DNA of 64,000 nucleotides, taken from Kalaharituber pfeilii. Lineage: Eukaryota; Ascomycota; Pezizomycetes; Pezizales; Pezizaceae. The stretch spans positions 62,001 through 126,000 of the forward strand of contig WHUZ01000014.1 of NCBI GenBank assembly GCA_015179045.1, in the 5' to 3' direction. Positions 1 through 12,303 of this stretch are shown piece after piece. Each line of letters opens with the position of its first letter. Within the stretch, counting starts at the first letter, position 1. The notes beneath the pieces were generated by a model, which was given only the letters and a program-made list of their open reading frames with translations, searched no databases and was not told the origin of the DNA. A program made the position numbers and the translations under genes.

Positions 1-3000
1 AAGCAGCAATAGTATATGCTAGAAATAATAGAATCATGGGTATGAAACTGCTCTCTTAACTGCAGTGCTGTATACTATGACTGATAGCATTTACTGCTAG
101 GAAGACACTTATTCATGAATATTATTGCCTGCAGCAGGATTGCACTATAAGAAGCTGTATACGAAGAGGTCAAGGATACCCATAATATCTATAATACTAA
201 GGATGGTAGGGACACTCAGAATACCTATAATATTAGAAAATATGAATATCCAAAGTATGCAAAGCAGTCAGGAAATAGTTTATAGAGTGTAACGGCATCC
301 CATAGTCAAGCTGGTAGCATCTAGCAAAAATTTTCCTTACTAATATAGGGTATAGAGATGAAAGAATTAATAAATAACTATTCTAGTACATATTTGCTGC
401 ACAAATTTCATAGACTATATAGAGAGTATGAGAATACTACTTAGAGTAGTATATTGATTACGGTAGGCCATATTATATCTACAATAGGATATATTATTAA
501 TTTTAGTATTTCTCGCACTTTCAGGCATTTCAGCTACTACTTTTGAGCCTTAAGAATTTATACCAGCTGTATTCTATGATTGTATGAGTTAGCTAACCTT
601 CCTCTATGGCCACTTAAGAGTGCGAAGAGCCATAATTGAGTGCAGTCATGTAGTACTTAGTATATGCTATTCTGTGGTATGTAAGAGGAGTAGAGAATTG
701 TACTTTTTGTGCATATAATTGAATGAAAAAATGGTGTATAAAAGTGTTACTATCAGATATTCTCCAAATATTCAGCTATTCCTGCTGAATATGCTGCACT
801 TTACATGATGCTGCTAACATGGCTGACGGCGGAGATATTACATTTGGAAGTGTAGCAGGAGGGGTGCCAAGAAAACCTGCACATCCCGCACTACTACGTA
901 AGCGAAGTACCGTCAAGATCAGCTTTGATCGATACCATCTCATTCAATCCCTACCTCAAAGCATGCCTTTTCTTTCCGTGAGAAATATGAGATATGTCTA
1001 GAGCGGAAGACTCAGTTACAGACAACAAAGATGTAGTGGATATGGCACTTCAGGCTCGAGAGGGATTAAAGCATCACCATAGTACACATAAAGTGCAGAA
1101 GCAACTCATGATTTCTGGCCTTCGTCCGATTCAGCTAATTTTTTTGTAAGTAAATTGCAAAAACCGTCAAGGGTTGTCCAGTATCGATAAATTCGATGCA
1201 TTAGTTTCACTATGTGGAGTCTAGCCAAGAGATTCATTACCTCGACTGACCTCAAGCAATGGTACATATATGCCAGTGCACATCTATGAAATGTCTTTTT
1301 GTCTGCTAGACAGAATGTTCTCGAAGTTATGTATTACAGTGCTTGAGAGGAAGGTCAATGCACTTGTAGTAAGATATTAAATATTATCATGAATTTACGC
1401 AACCAATATTGTTTTTACTATTTTCACAGAATACCAGTACCAGCAGCCATAGCATAACTATTAGATCATGTAGTTAGTCCTGGCAGTCAATATAATATGG
1501 GTTTATGCAGTGTCGTCAGACTCTTAGTAGGCGAGTGCAATCCTGCAAGTAAATGCTCGTGTACATTGGAATTTGATATGATTGATCGGCACGACACGGT
1601 CAGAAACAGTGAAACTAGTGCATCGAATCTCGCGAGGTTTTGCCCGCCCAAGAGATAGCAAGGTTTCTGGTTTAACGAGGCCCGGTATAGCTAGGTAAAA
1701 CTGTATGCTGGTAAAATCGATTAATGTGAGTTGGAGGATTAAGTTTACTAGTCAAGTAATAGAGATGGCATTGTACATGTTGCTTACTATTGTAAGTTAG
1801 TGAATGCATAGAGCGATATCAGTGATTTGCGATGAATAGTGAGGATCTGAGGGAGAGGGGAACGGTGTGCGGGGGATAACCTTGTCTGGGGGGCGAATGT
1901 GGGTTTGTTTTTTTATTTTTTCATGTGTGCGTGCATGCATTGTGTAAATATGGTTTTTAATCGAGGGTGAGGTCTTGATATATGCAAACTTAGTTATTCT
2001 GATATATATGTATATATATAAAAAGAAGAGTATGGAAGACTCTAGATGTTAGGATTACAAGCTTACCTAGAGCTACTTATCCCTATGTTGATTGGGGCGT
2101 ACCAACTTCCAGGTGCCCAGTTGAATTTGGGGGAGTGTATTCTTATTGCAGGTTCGGTTCTTTATGTACTTAGATTTGTGGGGAATTCGGCGATGGAATG
2201 TGAGCACTAGTAAAAGTCTTTTGGTATTTATAGAGTGAGACCAATGTTTGTGGCTTGAAGAAGTAGCCCTGTTACCATAGCCAAGACGGACTATGTTCCC
2301 CATTCTATTTCACATTTCACCGAATAATTTTATATAGACACATATTCGCAATATAGATTTCTTTTAGGGCTTTACCATCGATGGTTGTGAAAATTTACAG
2401 ATCGGTTATTGTTGGGCTTTGGTTGATCTATTGCCAAGGAATAGCTGTGCCACAGCTCCACAGTCTGTTGGGCCAGGTGTTCGTTGCCGAGGATTCTTGA
2501 AGCACGCAAGGGCTAAATTAGTTAGAAGGGCATTAGACTAGTCATAAAACGGTGGTTCTTTCATGCCATCGAGAACTGTTAGTTACAACACGCCAGTCTG
2601 CGTCTGGGCACGAGACTGAACCCGCTCCATTGATGCGAACTTTCTACTCGCTCGCTGAACGAGCGAGTATCAAAAAAGCCCATCTCACTGCGTACACCGT
2701 GAAATGTTCCTCATAAAAAGCTAAGTAACTTCCCCTTCATCATGGTCAGTTACATGCATTAGCTTGGGATCATGAGCTATGACTTACTCGTCCCGTTTAT
2801 TCCTTATTTCTTTCCTTTCATGCAGTTCCCAAACTTGTTGGACGTAATGATGTGGTAGGCCTTTGTAGCCTTTAAAACCATTCATGACACGATACATAAT
2901 CTCATGGGGTTACAGGAGGGTAGATATCCTACTACCATCAATCTTTTGTTCAGTTTTCTACATGACATGGTTCCTGCAACCAGGTTGAAGACCGAGGTGG

Positions 3001-5043
3001 AGTGATGGCTGCACGACAATAGGAGTGCTTGTAGTGGGACAACCAGTTTGTCAAGACCGGGATGCACCTCTAGATAGGATATTGAGGAGAATGACTGACG
3101 AGTCCTTCATCATTTCATCAAGTTAGTCCCTGAAGCCCTTCTGTGATAGGCTTGCGTATAATAGTAAGAGCTGACCTTCAAATAAACGGACTGCCATTTG
3201 TGTTGTTACCGCTTATTGCTCGGTGGTATTTTGGGGTTCCGGAAGAGTGTCTCGTACTTGATCATGATAAGGAGAGAGTGAGCTTGAATGAAGTAAGCTA
3301 GTTGAACTGTACTCTAAGGTTCCCAGTCAGGGCCTGGTTCGAGACTGGTCAGGGACCACCAAGGCTCGAAGTTGTAACGGCAGAGAGATGCTGGCAGCGG
3401 AAGGGAAGAGCTCTAGCGAATTAGAGTTTTGCGGCTAGCAAATTAGCTCGGCGATGGTGCAATCACAGATCTAGGAAAGTATCGCTACTGCGCAAGCTAT
3501 GCGGTTTTCTTGGAGTTTGCCTTGTGCGACGGTGGACAGATGGAGGATGGTAGGATATGGGACGGGGCTGGTACCAGGATGGCCAATTGCTGGTGCCTGT
3601 GAAAGTTTCTGGAGATTGCTCGTTGTGTTATTCACCCTCACTTTTGCAAACCAGCCGAAGGTGCTGCGGTGGAACAGATATGAAGGCATCGGGATGTATT
3701 GGGGGAGGGAACGTGGGATATCAATTGCCAGCTGTCGCTTCCAACCGAAGGCCATGATGGTGATACCAGATGCCATGCTCCGTTGGTTTATTATCTGGGG
3801 ACAAGGCAAGTTTATTATAACCTAACACGTAAATGACAGGATCGTAGCTCGTCATGCATATGCGTTATGCCTCTCGTCTTCATTCAAATATATGTCAACG
3901 ATTAATTAATGTCGGGCTCAACATCTCCGTGCTATCAATGATCGAGCCATGTAGAATAGACAATAGGGCAGTTAGCAGATCGCTCAGTAAACCAGTCTGG
4001 TTAATAATGTACTCAAGTAAAGTACGTTCTCTCTCCGTGCCGAGACGCTAGGTTTAGGCGTCATGATCATTCACTGCGAATGAGCGTTGAGGACGCTGCG
4101 CTGGCCGCCAGTGGTCATGACGCTCCTCTCTATGATCTGCGCACACAGCCAGCGTCGCTCATGGCATCGTGCAGGCCCCTCCCCTTCTCTTTCCCCCCAC
4201 CGCCCCACTCCCCAGCATCATATCGCAATATCGATCTCTCTTCTACCTTGGATATCCTGCATTGACAAGCGGATTAACACACTAGCCAAGCTGCTGGCCG
4301 ACCCCCGACTGCCCCCAATTCGATCTTCCCTTCCCTCTGTTCTCTGCACGCCCTTCCATTCACTTCATGACAGAAGCATAGGGCGATCGTCTTTGCATAG
4401 AGTACAAGCAAGTAAACCATCCAATTAGAAAAGGTATGCCCAAAACCGTACTAGTTGGAGTTCCATCCTGCTGCTCACCAGCCCGATTAGTTGCAGGCAC
4501 AAGCTCCCCCACTCCAGGCTACTTTACTCGCGAAGAAGAGGGGAAAAAAGTACAGTAAAAAGAAGAAAATAAGAGAAACGAGGGAGCAATCCCTGTCAGT
4601 CATTATACAAGCCCTCGCAACCTTCTCAAGGCTAAGTCATTTCCTCGCGCCTCCTGCTGCAGCCCGTCATTGCCTGTACCTCTCCGCATGATCCGGACTG
4701 CCCGAAGGAAAACGTTCCCGCCTTGGTTCACCCCAATTTAGCATATTGTCCGCAATCGTTTCAACGCATGCTGCTTGACTTGTTGACTTCTTGACAGCTC
4801 TTCTCTGCTTCCGATCTTCTCGTTCCTTCTGTTTCAATGAAAAACAACACAGTAGATTTATTCTTCTGATATTTTTTTTTTTTTTTGTTATTTCGTGTTT
4901 GGGGAAAGAACTTAGTACGACAGATTAGCGACTGGCTAGAGCAAGCTCGGTAGAGCGCGCTGATTCCGGTACGAATTCGCTTAAGGCAAAAAGTGAGCTG
5001 ACGGCCAAGTGACAAACGAAAGTTAACTCCAGAACATCTCGAC
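1..5043. other. Gene-free stretch, AT-rich in its first half
   Basis: I see no gene here. The longest stop-free stretches (about 110 codons near 3471-3825, on both strands) resemble no family and have no plausible partner exons. The first 2.3 kb is visibly AT-rich, with runs of TA repeats near 2005-2022. A stem-loop lies at 2645-2669. A 14-base motif, GTCTGGGCACGAGA, lies at about 2602-2615 and recurs elsewhere in the window. A T15 run at 4872-4886 lies in the presumed promoter or 5' UTR of the gene starting at 5044. Confidence 0.6.
2645..2669. repeat. Short perfect inverted repeat (10-bp stem, 5-nt loop)
   Basis: TACTCGCTCG and its reverse complement CGAGCGAGTA flank the loop CTGAA. No gene is adjacent. 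It is followed by a short A-run, but there is no other sign of a terminator or RNA gene. Confidence 0.5.
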
Positions 5044-8000
5044 ATGCCTATGCTCAACATCCTCCGCCCTCATCGGCGGACGGCATCTGCGCAGGACTCC
5101 TCACAGCAGCAACATCAGCAGCAGTCACAGAGTCAGGGCCATAGTCGGTTGTTGAATCATCACACGCAGTCTTCGACAGCAATACATTTCCTGCCGCCGG
5201 CGCGGCAGTCGCCCTCGCCGACACCGGCACAGACGCAGGTAGACCCTGGGAGTACAGCACCGGCGACACTACCTCCTCTGAACTTTGGCTCTCCAGGTCT
5301 TGGGTCTAGCTCTCCAAATGGGTTTCTAAATAATAATGGGTTTGGCAACTCGGGTTCCTCGGCCTCTTTGGCCGCTAACAGTGGACCAGCGGTGGCTGCG
5401 GCTGCAACGGCGGGTACTGGTGCTGGTACTGGTGGTATCGGACATCTCTCTCCAAATCCAGCGCTCCTGACCACAACTCCTTCGCCAAAAATAGGAAGCC
5501 CGAGCCTGAACAAAGCTCTTCCTGCACCCCCATCGTCTTCAACACCGCCGCCAACACTCAAACCACCACAGACTTTACAACCATCGACATCACCTGGAGC
5601 GTCTAGGCCTGGAAGCGGGAATTCGGCAAAGAATGCATCAGGTGGGGCCTATTCATCGGCGCATCAGCTACCACTGTTATTGACAAGTTTCGGCCATCAC
5701 GGGAAAAGTAAGGAGAAGGATGCATCGCATTCTACGCAACCAAGTTCAGGACACCACAAGCGCAATGCGAAGCTCAATATACTGAATCCCATGTCGCGTC
5801 TCATGCGTAGGAGAGCTGGGACCGGGGGCAGTGGCGAGAGCTCACGCAAGAACGGCCCAAGAGAATTGCCCGATGATTTTGACCCGGGTATTATATACGC
5901 GACAAGGCATCCCGATTGGTCTTCACCTGGGCCAAAGAGGCCGCCGGTTTTCACGGAAGCAGAGGCGATACGCAATGCTCGGGCGATGAGTCCTGCGCTA
6001 GCTGGGTTGGGCACAAGGGTCGATGGTGATGAGCATGCTGACAGACAGCGGACTCCCATGTTTAGAGAGGTCTTTGGGGACGAGGAGCTAACACCAGTGC
6101 TGCCAAAGCTTGGTTCACCTGAGAGAAGTCTGGAATTGACGAAATCAGGCCTATCCCAGCAGAAGCATGCGTCAGCAGAGGTTAAAACTCCAGCACTACC
6201 ACCGACTCCTGTTACGGCGGTATTGGCTTCTCCGGCAGTGTCGATGGGGACTACTTTGGTTGAGAAGACGCCCCCTGTTGGTGCCCCACCGCCGATAGCA
6301 ACTAGCCCTGAAGTGTTGATGCCGACAAAGTCCAATGCGTCATCAGCTTCTTCTTCACCTGGGGACGAGGATGATACGTACCCACAGAGACGGAGGAAAG
6401 GTGTCACACTTGTGGACCACCCGCTTTCGCTCCCACGCCATCTTATGAATAATTCGTCTAGATTCAGCTTTGAGGCTAGCAGTGCTGCAGGTTCAAGTCA
6501 TGGAGAATACTCACCCGGTTTAGAGGAGGAAGAGAAGTCCCAAACCCCAATAGATCCGAATATAATTGGATTGGCGATGACAAAAGACCCCACTCCGTCT
6601 CCGACAAAGAGTGAAGGCATAGGATTGGGCCTGGGTTTGGGAGGAGTGAGGAGACCCCATAGGAAACGGGTGCAACCTCGCTGGACGGACGACGATGATA
6701 TTTATGATGATGTGGTGGATATGGCGGCGTATGAGAATGATGACGACGACTTGTACTATGATGATGGCATGATATTGAGGGATATTGATAATGAGGAGCA
6801 AGGTTTCGAAAATGACGATGATAATCATGGGCTAAGGGCGGATGATGTCTCTGAACAGCAACTGCCACCGCAACCACTTAACGGAGATAGTAATGGGGAG
6901 GAGTTGGCAGCCGAGACAAATTCAATGGTACCGTCTATAGGGGGAACGGCTAATAAGAATGGACCCGCCGCTTTCCCACCCTTCATGAACCCTATTGGAG
7001 GTGGTTTTGGGTACCAGAAGCAGTTGGAGCAATTTTATTCGCCCGATATGACACGCATCAACCAGCATGGACTTCCGTTGGCATTACAGACCCTCAACCA
7101 GTCGCTGTGCAGAATTCAGAAGCAGCAGTTGGAGGAGCAACAGCAGTCTGATGAGCTTGATTCTCCAGCACCTGGATTTGGTAATGAAATTGACCCTGGA
7201 TATAATCCTGAGCCCGAGGAGACGATGAATTTTGATGATGAGGACGATATGGATGATCCAATGGTTGCAGAAGCAAACGCGGAGGCTCTTGCTTATGACA
7301 CAGAAGGGGAATATGGACAGGAATTTGGATTTTATTCCGCGAATAATGTGGCGAATTTGAGCAATGAGCAGCTGTTTGCGGGAGGATACTTCGGGGATCC
7401 TAATATGATGAACGGTCCACCAAGGCCGTTTTTGGTGAGAAGACCGAGTTTGACGCCTATTAGTGAGCGGAGTGAGTGTAGCTATAGGAACAGTATGGTG
7501 TTTGGGTTCGATAATCGGCCGGGTAGTAGAGGGGGTGGGCATCCATTGAGTAATAGCTTGGCTGGACTGACGCTCGACGGAGAGCAAGGGGAGGATATGA
7601 GCATTAGTCAGTTGTTGAAGTTGAGGTGGTCATGGGGTGGGAGTCAGCCAGGGAGTGTGAAGAGCGCACCAGGATCACCAGGGGGAATAACGGCGGAGGG
7701 CAGAGTCCAGTCTTGTCGACAAGTACTCCGGCTACGGGGCCAGGGCAGATGGGGATGAGTGCTGGAGGCTATGGCATGTATGGAGTGCATGACTGGAGCG
7801 AATTGGCGGGAATGGGCTATAATGTGAATATGAACATGGGTATGGGATTGCCGTTGGGACTGCCAATGGGGCTTCCCATTGGAATGGGCGGGATAACACC
7901 TGGTACAATTCAGAGACAAATTGACGAGATAAATATTTCCCCGGTGGTGGGTAGTGTTCCTGGGGGGGCAATGTTCAATCCGCTGCTACATAATGCGCAG

Positions 8001-8348
8001 TCTGCAACGGATGTTAGTCCGTATCCGTTCCATATGCATGAGCCAGTTCCACAGCTGTCTATGCAGAACCCGCAATCGTCGCAGCAGCAACCACAGCCTC
8101 AGCAACAGCAATCACAAGATACACAAGACGAGCCGGAAGGGAAAAGGACAAACAGGGGAGGCCTTGCGCGAGAGCCATCAGCAGGAAAGCAGTCTACGGC
8201 TGGGGACTCGTCGTATGCATCTGCGTTGGGTTCACCCACTTCAGAGGCAGAGAAGATGGAGGAAAGGATAAGTTTAGATGAACAGGCGGGGATGGGACAT
8301 GGGTATGCGCAGCATGATGGGGTGGCCGTTAGTAGGGAAAAGGAGTAA
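5044..8348 (+). CDS. Conserved low-complexity acidic ascomycete protein, function unknown; one apparent frameshift
   Basis: The ATG at 5044 opens 904 codons that run to 7758. A second frame then carries the protein to the stop at 8348, about 1101 residues in all. The N-terminal 200 residues are rich in Q, S, P and G. A basic block near residues 240-260 (AKLNILNPMSRLMRRR) is followed by LPDDFDPGIIYATRHPDW, a block I recognise as recurring in uncharacterised Pezizomycotina proteins. Acidic D/E/Y tracts lie near 545-590 and 720-745, followed by RPSLTPISERSE. The C-terminal part has Met/Gly repeats and Gln tracts. The frame change falls at a G5 run (7681-7685). One extra G would join GSPGG directly to NNGGGQSP; the alternative is a weak 56-nt intron (7655-7710). 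No catalytic domain is visible. I know the family only as conserved fungal proteins, so no function is assigned. Confidence 0.7.
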
Positions 8349-9425
8349 TTTAGGCGGATGAGGATGATGACAGAGTATGGTGAAGTGAGAGAGCTGCTTT
8401 CAATTATACATGTACTATGCATAAAGCATGACAAGTCGTGCGGAGATATATATATCGAGCATTGATATGTACTATGCATATGGGGGAAGAAAAGGAGATT
8501 GCAACAGCATTAATATTGTTTCATGGAAGGAATATTCGGTGCGAATTTTGGCTCTGATATCTTTTTCAGACTCATTTTTTCCCTTTCTTTCTTTCATTCT
8601 TCCTTTCAATCCTTTTTTTTTTAACCTTTCCTTCTTCTATGGTAACTGGATTTGGCTTTGGCGAGGAAGGAGGGCTGCTTGGTTTGGTTTTATTTTTATT
8701 TTTATTGTTATTTTCGTTCTTTAAATTTTGAGGTCGGTATATATGGCTTGTTTTTTTTTTTTTTTTTTTTTCTCTTTTTTCTTATTTCTTTGGGGCGGCG
8801 TTGTTTTTTGTTCTGCTCTTTTGTTTTGTTTTCCTTGTGGAATTTTTTGTGAAGTGATGAGTGGGAGGGGGGGCTAATATTGCAGAATTTGATTGAGTAC
8901 CATGATTTGGAATGTCAGACCAACTTAGTACTTATTTGTTGTATGTAGCTGTTACATTAGTGTGAATAGTTTAGTTGAGTCTTGTGTATAGCATGAAACA
9001 AAATTTGGTGAGACAAGAAAGTACACAAGTAAACAATCTTGACAAGTGGGTGTTTGATATAGGTTGATATTTGGCTTATGTTATGGGAAGTAGTACTTGT
9101 AAGTATACCAATGTGCAACCTCAGGTATATAGTGCTTGGTTACCTCTTTGGGCACTCCCGTCACAATGCCGGGGTGTGGACTTGAAAGCGGAGGAAGGTG
9201 CTACTAGACTTGAAGGCATAGAGTTGAGTGTTGGCGACCTTATTGATATGGTATTGTAATAGCTTTATGTACTCATTTAAATACATCTCCCTTTTCTCTC
9301 GTCTATAAAACAATTTAAACACTGGGTATATCTCGTTCTAAGTCTCAATTTAGTGCGCAGCTCGCTGCCCCCCTCACACACCCACACATACCCTCTCTCA
9401 CTCTCTGTATATATATCTCAACCTT
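8349..9425. other. Intergenic, 3' flanks of convergent genes, T21 tract
   Basis: This is the presumed 3' UTR and terminator region of two convergent genes. It is T-rich on the plus strand, with T21 at 8751-8771 and other T-runs at 8610-8860. From 9350 it becomes CT-rich. No gene is supported. Confidence 0.6.
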
Positions 9426-10250
9426 TCATCCCGCCATTCCCTCCCTCCTTCTCCTCCTCCTCCTCCACTCCCTCACCGCCTCATCAAACACCACACACGA
9501 GACCCCGACGTCCTCATCTACCAGACAAAACATGACTCCCAGCTCCCTCTCCACATCACGATTGCGGCTCTCGTCGTCGAAAAAGAGGACCTCGTTCCAG
9601 TCGAGAGTTGCGGTGGCACTCGCGCGCGCGTGGGGGACGAGGTGACGTACCACTTGTGTAGGGCGCGAAAGTGCACAAGTTTGCTATGCGCCGGGTAAAT
9701 TTCGGTGTGGTGGAATAAGGCGGACATGGGCACGTCTTGGGACGCTAGTTCCTCAGAGCTGGCGGTGGCCGGAGGGGTGAGTAGAGACGGGATGGACGCG
9801 GCGGGAATGGGTATGCGGAAGTTCGAGAGCAGGAAGTGGGCGGTTTCGGGGGACTCAGTGCGAGAGGCTGCAGCGACGCATATGGACGTGGAGGGTTGAT
9901 GGTAGAAGAGGGAAGAGAGGAGGATAGGTGTGCTCGGGTATGTGGTGAAGGTGGTCGAGTAGGCGTCATGGACGAGCGTCGCGGTGGGGGTAGTGATGTC
10001 TGACGGCGAGCGGGGGGTGCATCGGAGTGGAGGGTAGGATGGGTGTCGGCCCAGAAGGGCCAGAGAGTGTAGTCTAGGTCGAAGACGACTGGGGGGGGGT
10101 GGAATGTCAGCGGAGGCTTGTAGTGCAGGGGAGGGGAGGGGGCGCACTGAGCTTGGGGAGGGGCAGCCCGTCGGAGAGGGTCGCGGGAGGGGCCAGGATA
10201 GCAGCAGCGGCAGCGGGGCCTGCGGGAGCGGGCTTCCGGCGGCGTGGCAT
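9426..10250 (-). CDS. Magnesium-dependent phosphatase-1 (MDP1, HAD superfamily), broken by two apparent frameshifts
   Basis: Exon 1 is 10250-10148 and exon 2 is 10088-9426, with a 59-nt intron whose branch-like GCTGAC precedes a C-rich AG. Splicing gives DGLPLPKL-IVFDLDYTLWPFW, the MDP1 signature with the HAD motif I DLDYT near residue 40. AAASRTESPETA (motif II region), EIYP.SKLVHFR and LFFDDESRNRDVE (motif IV) follow in order. These blocks lie in three frames. The first break is at a C6 run on the sense strand (plus 10012-10017), the second near a C5 run (9632-9636). One extra base at each would give about 255 residues. A 32-nt GT-AG gap could also explain the second break but is unusually short. 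MDP1 acts on protein-tyrosine phosphate and sugar phosphates and is thought to repair glycated proteins. The gene may be intact with sequence errors, or a recent pseudogene. Confidence 0.85.
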
Positions 10251-10480
10251 GGCGAGCGGATGAGGGTGAGGAGGAGGAGGAGGAGGAGGAGGAGGAGGAG
10301 GAGGAGGAGGAGGAGGAGGAGGGGCAGGGGAGAGCGGCTATCTTATCAGATCCGATCTTATCGATAAGCGGCGTGGGCGGGCGGATGCCAAGAGCCGGAT
10401 CGCCGTCGAGGTGCTGCGCGAGGGCCTCGCTGCCATCCACCACCCACCTTTGATACTCACAAACACAACCGCAGCAAGCA
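10251..10480. promoter_or_regulatory. Bidirectional promoter of MDP1 and NCS6 with clustered GATA sites
   Basis: The 230 bp between two divergent start codons must contain both promoters. A (GGA)n microsatellite at about 10268-10322 is CT-rich on the MDP1 sense strand. Downstream lie CTTATCA (10342-10348) and the 12-bp palindrome CTTATCGATAAG (10357-10368). Together these give three HGATAR matches within 27 bp, the binding site of fungal GATA factors such as AreA/NIT2 or SreA. Which factor binds, if any, cannot be told from sequence. Confidence 0.5.
10268..10322 (+). repeat. (GGA)n microsatellite, about 55 bp
   Basis: Near-perfect GGA trinucleotide repeat in the MDP1/NCS6 intergenic region. 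It creates artefactual poly-Glu, poly-Arg and poly-Ser reading frames that are not genes. Confidence 0.9.
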
Positions 10481-11989
10481 ATGGTGGCCGACGCCCCCGT
10501 CCCCGCCCCCTACCCCGCCGCCGTCCTTATTCCTTTGCCTGGGGCCATCGCACCCCCCACTGTGCCGCGCCGCACCCGCCCCACCTGCCTCCACTGCCCC
10601 GCGCCCGCAAAGATCCGCCGCCCCAAGAACCACAACCCACTCTGCGTCGAGCACTTCCTGTCCGCCTTCGAGTCCGAGTTCCTGCACACCATCGTGCACC
10701 CGCCGCTCTTCTCCCCCGCAGAGCCTGTTGCCATCGGCGCCTCTGGAGGAAAAGACTCTACGGTCCTGGCGTACCTGCTCTCGACGCTCAACCGCAAGCA
10801 TAACCTCGGCCTCGATCTCACCCTGCTCTCCATCGACGAGGGTATCTCCGGCTATCGCGATGCTAGCCTCGCCACCGTCGTCCGCAACGCCGAGCAGTAC
10901 AGCCTACCGCTTAAGGTGCTCTCGTACAAAGATCTCTACGGCTGGACCATGGATGAGGTGGTCTCTACCATCGGCAAAAAGTCCAACTGCACCTACTGTG
11001 GCGTGTTCCGCCGGCAGGCCCTCGATCGCGGTGCTGAGATGCTCGGCATTCGCCACGTCGTGACGGGCCACAACGCTGACGACATGGCCGAGACGATCCT
11101 GATGAACTTGCTCCGCGGCGACCTGCCGCGCCTCGGCCGGTGCGCCGCCATCACAACGCAGAGTGTGGGGGAAGGCGGAGGGAAGGTGAAGCGGAGCAAG
11201 CCGCTTAAGTACGCGTACCAGAAGGAGATTGTGCTCTATGCACACCACAGAGGGCTAGACTACTTTACGACAGAATGCACGTATGCACCAGAGGCGTTCA
11301 GGGGGAGCGCAAGGGATCTGGTGAAGGCACTTGAGAGGGTCAGACCGAGCGTAATTGTGGATCTGGTGAAGAGTGGGGAGGCGTTCAGGGTTATGCTTGG
11401 GGGTGGTGAAGGGAAAATGGAGGAGGGTAAGGCGGGGTGCGGGAAGGACGGATGCAAGAGTGAGAACGGAGAGTGTCGGAATGGGAAGAAGAAGAAAGAG
11501 GTGATGATGCAGGGTGATCTAGACGAGGAGGACATTGGCGGGTGCGGCGGAGGGGCGTCCGGGTCTGCGAGGATGAGAGGAGGCGGCATGCACGCGCACG
11601 AGAAGGCCCTGAGGGAACAACTCCGCTGCGAGGAGCAGGAGCAGGAACAGCAACAGGAACAAGGCGAGAAACTTGCGAAGAAAGATCTTGCGACAGAGGT
11701 CACGTTGCCGCCGCGGAAGCCACAGAAGCAGAACGGCACAGTGGCGGAATCAGAGACGAAAACGAAGGCGAGGAAGACGCAGACGATGCGCACGTGTACA
11801 AAGTGTGGGTACTTGAGCAGTCAGTTGTACTGCAAAGCGTGCACGTTACTCGAAGGCCTGAATAAGTTGAGGGCGGGCGTGGGCGTGGAGGTGGAGGACG
11901 GAGAGAGGGATGAGCGGATAAAGAAGGAGGGCGGATTAGGGAGTGGCGGTGAGAGTAGGCTGTTTAGTGGGGGTTCGGACGGGTTATAA
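10481..11989 (+). CDS. NCS6: Cytoplasmic tRNA 2-thiolation protein 1 (Ncs6/Ctu1)
   Basis: A single exon of 502 residues. With Ncs2/Ctu2 it thiolates wobble U34 of tRNA-Lys, -Glu and -Gln (mcm5s2U), using sulfur from Urm1. Visible features: N-terminal zinc ligands CLHC (36-39) and CVEHF; PP-loop SGGKDS (88-93) that adenylates the uridine; catalytic-type CTYC (170-173); GHNADD (196-201); the family block [20 protein letters not shown]; and a C-terminal zinc ribbon with Cys 439, 442, 451 and 454. Most homologues have about 350-400 residues. The excess is a low-complexity Gly/Cys/Gln/Lys-rich insertion (about 310-435) before the ribbon and an acidic tail after it. The 5' half is very C-rich at third positions. 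It is divergent from MDP1. Confidence 0.95.
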   Translation: MVADAPVPAPYPAAVLIPLPGAIAPPTVPRRTRPTCLHCPAPAKIRRPKNHNPLCVEHFLSAFESEFLHTIVHPPLFSPAEPVAIGASGGKDSTVLAYLLSTLNRKHNLGLDLTLLSIDEGISGYRDASLATVVRNAEQYSLPLKVLSYKDLYGWTMDEVVSTIGKKSNCTYCGVFRRQALDRGAEMLGIRHVVTGHNADDMAETILMNLLRGDLPRLGRCAAITTQSVGEGGGKVKRSKPLKYAYQKEIVLYAHHRGLDYFTTECTYAPEAFRGSARDLVKALERVRPSVIVDLVKSGEAFRVMLGGGEGKMEEGKAGCGKDGCKSENGECRNGKKKKEVMMQGDLDEEDIGGCGGGASGSARMRGGGMHAHEKALREQLRCEEQEQEQQQEQGEKLAKKDLATEVTLPPRKPQKQNGTVAESETKTKARKTQTMRTCTKCGYLSSQLYCKACTLLEGLNKLRAGVGVEVEDGERDERIKKEGGLGSGGESRLFSGGSDGL

Positions 11990-12201
11990 TATGAGTTCAG
12001 ATTGTTCGCGTGTCATGGGATTCGGATTTTTCTTTAACCTGGTTCGTTCATGGTCTATTGGATTGTATTTTTATTTATTTATTTATTTATTTTTTTTTGT
12101 ATAGATTTTTAAATGTTAGACCTTTGTCGGAATTGTATATGTAGTTTTTCTGGGTATACGGAGATTATCAGCGAATAATAGAATGATTAATTAGGAGTCG
12201 G

Positions 12202-12267
<66 letters not shown>

Positions 12268-12303
12268 CAAACCCAATACCAAAAATTTTCGGTCCTAGAA
12301 GTT
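11990..12303. other. Intergenic between convergent NCS6 and GPI-PLD genes
   Basis: Contains (TTTA)n at about 12068-12092, matching an AT-rich NCS6 3' UTR, and the A61 tract at 12202-12262. No gene. Confidence 0.7.
12202..12262 (+). repeat. A61 homopolymer
   Basis: Sixty-one uninterrupted A on the plus strand, 42 nt beyond the stop codon of the minus-strand GPI-PLD gene, on whose sense strand it reads T61. Confidence 0.95.
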
